From Notospermus geniculatus (taxonomy: Eukaryota; Nemertea; Pilidiophora; Heteronemertea; Lineidae), in contig NMRB01000707.1 of assembly GCA_002633025.1 (NCBI GenBank), positions 31,413 through 95,412 on the forward strand: DNA of 64,000 nucleotides. The letters run 5' to 3'. Positions 58,914 to 64,000 of this stretch are shown piece by piece (within the stretch, counting starts at the first letter, position 1; each line of letters starts with the position of its first letter). The position numbers and the translations under genes are program-made. Below the pieces are notes generated by a model that saw only the letters and a list, made by a program, of their open reading frames with translations, was not told the DNA's origin and did not search any database.

Positions 58914-59915
58914 GTTTATTGCCTTGTAAACTTTACACATCAGATGATTCTGGTAAGTGCACTCGGTCGTCTCCATTCGACTGTCGTCGTTGCGCATGCT
59001 AAATTTTACCAGTATGCTCCTGTCGGTTGTATGATGAGACGCTTTTGCCTCAAAATAAAAGTCCTCTTCGTCATTCAAATCTCCCGCGTGTTGTTGTCGC
59101 TGCTGTGCGATAATGTAACGTCGACTCTTGTATCCGTCGTATTCCCGTTTGTTGTAGGCCTTCACCATGTGCGGTATCAAATCCACGATCAAGTTAAACG
59201 TGGCGTCGGGCAAATACGCCTGGTGTGCACAGTATAACGATCTCAGGTTGGCGAACGGGAAAAAACTCATCGTCATTCCGAGTATGACATTCATTATCGA
59301 CGTTTTCCCATGTCGCCTCGGTATGAGGTGGACCGATATCAACTTGCGAAATCTGGAAAGTACGTCGTCGCACATGGTCCAGGTCATCCAACGCATGTCA
59401 AGCACGTCTTTCATGCGCATCAGTATGATCTTGGCGTGCGCGGTCAATTTGCATCGATCGATCATACAGACGACCGTTTCGAGTAACATCAACTGTTGAA
59501 ACGGTATCTTGCTGTAAGACACGGTGTTCTTGTTGTCCCTGTTCATGGTGATGTTGCTGAGCCACTTCGGGTCCATGGTCATCACGACCGAGTTGCAAAA
59601 CGACGTGACGCGCCTACACGTTGTCGGATTCATGTTATAGGCTGTGAAACGACACCTCGTGCGCCTGTTCATCTCCGTCTGCACGTAAGCCGACGTCGTC
59701 ATCGACAGACTGTTCGACAGTAGTTTCGAACCGTATATGCAGTGCCGGAGCGGTTCCGACGTGCCGTCGATGTCGCATCTCGCGTGTAACGTCCTACTGA
59801 CCAACGCCCTGGTCGCCGGATTGTCCGCTCGCACGTATCCCAGTGTAGGCAAGAAAACGTACGTCTCTCTGTATGCATCCGCATTACTTACGAAAGAGTG
59901 CAACTTGTTAGACAT
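58914..59915 (-). CDS. Terminase large subunit (UL15-type), exon 1
   Basis: ATG 59915 (MSNKLHSFVSNADAYRETY) opens 334 codons ending at a perfect donor AAC|GTGAGT; reading through would stop after four more residues. The ATPase P-loop of herpesvirus terminases, PRRHGKT, is at residues 199-205. The preceding region has RRTRCRFTAYN and the helical sequence expected of the packaging ATPase. AATAAA is present right at the exon end, so an unspliced, polyadenylated short form is conceivable. The start codon overlaps the end of the upstream gene by 8 nt. Confidence 0.93.
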
Positions 59916-61641
59916 CTTCTATCGTGGGTGGCGACATGTTGAAATTGTCTCTGTATTCGTTCGTGCCGTAGAAGTACCTGTACACCACTCCCTTGGTGCG
60001 TCCGCGTTTAACGTACAATTTCGAGTCGGACGTTTGTTTGGTGAGTTGTTGTGCTGGCGGTTCGTCGTTTCGTCTCCGTCTCTTTCGTCGCCGCTGTGTA
60101 CCCGCATTCTTCCCCGCCGACTTATACTTGCGCTTCTCGCCCGCCTTGTCGATCTCGTCGACGTACTTCTTGACGCCAATGTTTAACGGCACTCTGGTGA
60201 ACAGTCTGTGTGCATCCTCGTTCCTATATTTGTGACTGACCAACGCAGAGTTGTCGGTCTCGTAATAGTGACCGATCATCGGACACATGGAGAACGTCCC
60301 GTACTGAGCGTAATTATCTCTGGACATGTTGTACTTCTTCAATTCTGGCAGACATATAGCGTGGAACACGTTCATTTGTTGCTTCCACGTCATGCGTCTG
60401 GTCTTTAATTGCCAACACATCGTCTCGCAGGTGTCGCTCATGAGAGCCGATACCAACCCGCCTGCGTTGATCTCGCAGAAGGCCTTGCAATTGGACAGAC
60501 ACAGGTCGATCTTGGCCGCCGTCCGACTGGCTCCGTTCTCAGAATCGTGCAGTAGCTCGGCGTATTTTTCGGCCAGTATCGACGTCACTTTTTCGCCTGC
60601 TATAGCGTTGGTGTTCAAGCTGCGCGGGTGCAATTGAAACAGCAGCGTCTTGATGGGCATCGCGTCTCTGGCCTCGGTCTGTCTCCTATAGGTATTGACA
60701 GTGTCTTTCTGGTCATTTATGATCGCCACCAGTTTCTTGTTGTGAAACGATTCATTTTCGAGCACGTGAAAGTGCACGTCGTCCGACGTCAGGTGCTCGT
60801 CGAAACGATTCTGTCTCGTGACCGATATCTCGTTCCTTCTCGAGTTGAACACCGAGTCGACCGTTATTGAATTGTTGTTAAGTTTCATCTTTTCTTTATA
60901 GACAATCACTCGACTGTCTGGATTACTTGACTTATAGCATCCCCCAATAACGCTCGTGAACAGAATTAACTCGTGTAGTCCTTTTGTCGTGTTGTAATTG
61001 AGGTTGTTGAGTTCTAGATCAGATATTGTCGAAGTCGCATTATTTCTGTTGGACGACGTCGCGATCTGGATGGCACCACCATTCATCACCGGGTAATTGC
61101 TGGTCGACACCACTTTGTATCGAGAACACGTCGCCGGCGGAAACTTGTTACAGGACACTTCTCGCAAGAACGCGTTTCGGGTCGACTTGCCAACCGTGGT
61201 GGACGAATCCGTTGGTTCTTCAGTAGACGCGGCCTGGTACAGGACGACCTCTCTGTCGACGTTCTCCGTCAGGATGGGTCCAGTCCACACTTTCATCTTG
61301 TCGACTACAGAGTAAAGGGCGTAGGTGGATTCCTCTGTCAACGTATTGAGGGGTCGAGACGACCATGTCCGGGCAGTTTCGTCGTAGACCATGGCCTCCG
61401 TGGTGATATAATCGTAATCGTTCTCTCGGTAACGTGCGTTACATTCTTCCACATCGAGCAACACCTGCGAATTATCATCCGTGGCATCGCGATTCATCCA
61501 CATGGGATTACGCGGTTTGTCGCGACGACGACATCTTCGACTCTCCAAATCTCTCAAGGTAAAAACGTGATCATCGTCGGCGTCCGTCAGGAACCTGATG
61601 AGATCGTCGTCTACAGACGACCAATCCCTGCACTGATCCAT
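59908..61641 (-). CDS. Unknown large protein (577 aa) upstream of terminase
   Basis: The first ATG in frame is 61641 (MDQCRDWSSVDDDL). The frame is open to a GTG at 61884, with a hydrophobic stretch (LLFIIIIYY) that is probably untranslated, and an acceptor-like TTCCGTTCAG at 61694 may indicate a missing 5' exon. The body has Asn/Ser-rich and Cys-containing regions (CLSNCKAFCEINAGG, CPMIGHYY). The C-terminus is very basic (RRRKRRRR), a nuclear signal. Size and linkage to the terminase would allow a portal-type protein, but I see no sequence support. It is the last viral gene before the right junction. Confidence 0.7.
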   Translation of the reverse strand: MDQCRDWSSVDDDLIRFLTDADDDHVFTLRDLESRRCRRRDKPRNPMWMNRDATDDNSQVLLDVEECNARYRENDYDYITTEAMVYDETARTWSSRPLNTLTEESTYALYSVVDKMKVWTGPILTENVDREVVLYQAASTEEPTDSSTTVGKSTRNAFLREVSCNKFPPATCSRYKVVSTSNYPVMNGGAIQIATSSNRNNATSTISDLELNNLNYNTTKGLHELILFTSVIGGCYKSSNPDSRVIVYKEKMKLNNNSITVDSVFNSRRNEISVTRQNRFDEHLTSDDVHFHVLENESFHNKKLVAIINDQKDTVNTYRRQTEARDAMPIKTLLFQLHPRSLNTNAIAGEKVTSILAEKYAELLHDSENGASRTAAKIDLCLSNCKAFCEINAGGLVSALMSDTCETMCWQLKTRRMTWKQQMNVFHAICLPELKKYNMSRDNYAQYGTFSMCPMIGHYYETDNSALVSHKYRNEDAHRLFTRVPLNIGVKKYVDEIDKAGEKRKYKSAGKNAGTQRRRKRRRRNDEPPAQQLTKQTSDSKLYVKRGRTKGVVYRYFYGTNEYRDNFNMSPPTIEDV

Positions 61642-61859
61642 GACGAACTGCCGATTCGAACTGAGCTCCGTTACAACGTCACCTAAGTATACAACCTGAA
61701 CGGAACATCGGACATTCACGTTACGAATAAGTGACAACAAATCGACTATAGTTCCGTAATAAATTATTATTATGAAAAGTAGTCCACTACACACAGTTCG
61801 CAGCAATTGAATACAAATCAACCAAAGTACATGAATAAATTTGAATAAATTATTTATAC

Positions 61860-61924
61860 AATGTAACCTGAACGTAACTCGCACGTAACTTTACCGTACC
61901 TTCAGGTTACGAACAGGTTACATT
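61860..61924. repeat. 11-bp inverted repeat at the viral right end
   Basis: AATGTAACCTG (61860-61870) is perfectly complemented by CAGGTTACATT (61914-61924), and an inner CAGGTTAC is at 61903-61910. The pair sits directly before the telomere-like tract and could mark a genome terminus, a cleavage site or an integration footprint. Confidence 0.65.
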
Positions 61925-61931
61925 AAGAAGA

Positions 61932-61980
61932 CCCTAACCACCTAACCCTAACCACCTAACCCTAACCACCTAACCCTAAC
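61932..61980 (+). repeat. Telomere-like repeat tract 1
   Basis: CCCTAACCACCTAA (14 bp) is repeated about three and a half times. On the other strand this reads TTAGGTGGTTAGGG, an alternation of the TTAGGG telomere unit with a TTAGGTGG variant. It marks the start of DNA with different composition and no viral-type genes. Confidence 0.85.
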
Positions 61981-62100
61981 GGCACGGGGTCTTGCTTTCA
62001 GTTCAAGGTGTATATTTCTTTTCAACCCACACCACCCACCATATTTAACAAGTATTTATAACCTTCTACGCAGTATGGGAAGATTTATTTGGTCTCATTA

Positions 62101-62485
62101 TTCAACGCTCGTACAACGTTCACCTCTCTGACCTGTTAGTTTTACCCCACAATTCAGCTGTTTTCTTAAGTCATTTTCCATTAGTTACGAACAAAAAATG
62201 ATGGAAAGTTTGAAGAAGTGTAGACAAGTGCCACAAGCAGACCTGTTGGCCAAATTCACGGTGCACGGTCCGCAATGTGTCCTCTACACTCCCACTGAAC
62301 TGTTTATCGACATTTTAAAGGTTCCAGAGAAATAACATTTTTTTCAAAAAAGTGTATTTTCAAGTCATTTTCCATTTGTTTGATACCCTTGCAAAACTAG
62401 TTTCCCGCAAATTTTGGAAATGTTCCCAAAGTTCAAAAGAGTGCGAGCACGCGCTCCCTTGGAGGAAGTTGACCAAATTTGCAGT
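62101..62485. repeat. Flanking (probable host subtelomeric) repeat, copy 1
   Basis: AT-rich sequence containing CAACGCTCGTACAACGTTCA, then GAAGTGTAGACAAGTGCCAC, and ending in a GCGAGCACGCGCTCCCTTGG block. The same order recurs at about 63195-63555 with small indels. No convincing coding sequence; short frames are interrupted. Confidence 0.75.
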
Positions 62486-62486
62486 N
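62486..62486. other. Ambiguous base (n) between flank repeat and telomere-like tract
   Basis: A single n sits between the end of the first flank repeat and the second telomere-like tract. This may be one uncertain base or a closed assembly gap, so the join here is not secure. Confidence 0.9.
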
Positions 62487-62535
62487 TAACCACCTAACCC
62501 TAACCACCTAACCCTAACCACCTAACCCTAACCAC
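62487..62535 (+). repeat. Telomere-like repeat tract 2
   Basis: A second run of alternating CCCTAA and CCACCTAA units, like tract 1, followed by CCTTCGGGCC and sequence resembling that after tract 1 (TCCATTTCTTTTCAACCCAC, then CACCACCCACCAT). The block after each tract is therefore duplicated. Confidence 0.85.
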
Positions 62536-62537
62536 CT

Positions 62538-64000
62538 TCGGGCCATTCCTTTTACTTCCAGGTCTCCATTTCTTTTCAACCCACACCACCCACCATGTTC
62601 AACGATTATTTATAACCCTCTACACCGTAAGCAAGATATCTTTGGTCTCATTCTGCAACGCTCGTACAACGTTGACCTCATTCTACAACGCTCGTACAAC
62701 GTTGACCTCTTTCACCTGTTAGTGTTATCCTACATAGTCGACATAGCCAAAGCATGCATTTTTAGTTCCAATTCCTAACACTGTGAGGCGCTCCAGCTCT
62801 GACAAACTCCTGGTACTTGTGAAATGCTCCTGCCACGAAATGGCATCAACAAAATTCGCAATTTCTGCTGTAACTTGCCGTGATGTTCCAGTGAATGCAG
62901 CATGGAGCGAACTAGGCTAATTGAAACTAGGGTGAGGACAGGAGGTAACCAAAGTTTCCAGGCCAACTGCCGAGCTGTTCATATCAAGACAACAGGAGAC
63001 AATTGGTGTCATTTTGTAGGTACATTATTCTTCTAAACAGATCAGACTCCTGCATGCGCATTTTCTACCGTAATTTGCTGTCATATTCAATTGAACAGAT
63101 GACGGAGCGAACTGGGCTAAGTGAAACTTGGCTGAGGACAGGAGGTAACCAAAGTTTCCAGGCCATCTGCCGAGAGCTGTTCTGATAAGGACACTTCAAC
63201 GCTCGTACAACGTTCACCTCTCTGACCTGTTAGTTATACCCCACCATTCAGCTGTGTTCTTAAGTCATTTTCCATTAGTTACGAAACAAAAAATGATGGA
63301 AAGTTTGAAGAAGTGTAGACAAGTGCCACAAGCAGAGCTGTCGGCCAAATTCACTCCTCTACACTTCCACTGAACCGTTTATCGACATTTTGAAGGTTCC
63401 AGAGAAATGACTTTTTTTTCAAAAAAGGGTATTTTCAAGTCATTTTCTATTTGATACCCTTGCAAAACTAGTTTTTCGGAAATTTTCGAAATTTTCCCCA
63501 AGTTCAAAAGAGTGCGAGCACGCGCTCCCTTGGAGGAAGTTGACCAAATTTGCAGTAAACTATCGTCAATGTCTCCTCTATATTTCCGCAGAACCGTGTG
63601 TTGATATCTCCAAAGGTTCAAGAGTTATTGTCGTTTAGGCCCTCTTCGCTTTTTACCGGGAGTGGAGATAAATTGTAACTTAGGTTTGTTACAAAAAAAT
63701 CTCCTGGCGATAACGCCTCTTGCCGAGCCGTTCTGATGAAGATAACTGAACAAAATTGGTGTCATTTTGTAGGGGTATCCTTCTTCTAAACAGACCAGAG
63801 ACCTGCTTTGGCATTTTCTACCGTAATTCGCCGTCATATTCCATTATGTAACGCAGGACGACAGCGAACTGTCCTTGGGCGAAAAACTTTGGAAGTACCA
63901 AAAGTTTCCACGCCTCCTGCCGAGCTGTTCTGATGAAGATAACGGAACAAAATTGGTGTCATTTTGTAGGGGTATCCTTCTTCTAAACAGACCAGAGTCC
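62538..64000. repeat. Complex repeats in flanking DNA, no gene seen
   Basis: This stretch contains a second copy of the 62101-62485 repeat at about 63195-63555 and short duplications of CTACAACGCTCGTACAACG at about 62655-62710. Four related blocks with CCAAAGTTTCCAGGCC or TTCCACGCC and GGTGTCATTTTGTAGG lie at about 62948-63120, 63145-63185, 63719-63870 and 63899-64000. Short open frames overlap the repeats and look non-coding. Composition is AT-richer than the viral part. Confidence 0.7.

Noticed and set aside
59908-61884. Membrane protein starting at 61884 with a hydrophobic N-terminus
   Set aside because: The codon there is GTG, the hydrophobic part is AT-rich, and an ATG at 61641 starts sequence with normal viral composition.
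62487-62535. CRISPR or plasmid iteron array
   Set aside because: Units are short telomere-type repeats without spacers and lie in AT-rich flanking DNA.
62775-63837. Short frames in the right flank
   Set aside because: They fall in repeated AT-rich blocks, are short, and are not shared between copies of the same block.
1-64000. tRNA or rRNA genes
   Set aside because: I saw no cloverleaf with conserved T-loop and anticodon pattern and no ribosomal sequence; a dedicated scan was not possible.

Overview
The window is about 62 kb of a large, gene-dense, herpesvirus-like DNA genome joined at its right end (about 61.9 kb) to AT-richer DNA that starts with telomere-like CCCTAA/CCACCTAA repeats and continues as complex repeats with no convincing gene. 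Placement in Herpesvirales rests on a split terminase ATPase/nuclease, a family-B DNA polymerase and a UL5-type helicase. Most other genes are not recognisable by eye. That divergence, together with IAP, Bcl-2 and other host-derived genes, suggests a malacoherpesvirus-like virus of an aquatic invertebrate (inference, not tested by search). Reading frames are open over about 60 kb with no clear decay, so this is either a recent or telomere-associated integration, an exogenous genome, or an assembly join.

Layout. 1-160: start of a dihydrofolate reductase gene running off the left edge. About 260-1417 and 12466-13485: arms of an inverted repeat (about 1.0 kb shared) built from 532-bp units, each with a hairpin plus a TATA-containing promoter-like module. 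They enclose an 11-kb segment with five genes: a small spliced basic protein, two tandem Skp1/BTB-like paralogues, a three-exon gene with a Ulp1-like C-terminal domain, and an 866-aa protein. Decayed single copies of the module lie upstream of two of these genes, suggesting a shared regulatory element.

13.6-23.1 kb is a rightward cluster: BIR/double-RING IAP, helicase, small membrane protein, two overlapping unknowns and a tail-anchored protein. 23.1-41.5 kb holds unknown structural or regulatory genes, a multi-pass membrane protein, a 2101-aa repeat-rich coiled-coil protein, a RecB/EXO5-like nuclease, a secreted protein and a CARD-like plus coiled-coil gene. 41.9-52.1 kb holds DNA polymerase, a viral Bcl-2 homologue and three unknowns. 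52.3-59.9 kb is the terminase gene, whose 4.9-kb intron contains three complete genes. 59.9-61.6 kb is one more large unknown gene.

Replication and packaging (polymerase, helicase, nuclease, terminase), membrane/egress proteins and a host-interaction set (Bcl-2, IAP, CARD-like, Skp1-like, Ulp1-like) are all represented. Several genes appear to use short introns with GTGAGT-type donors. Major capsid protein, maturation protease and primase were not recognised and may lie beyond the left edge. All calls come from reading translated sequence; no searches or alignments were run.
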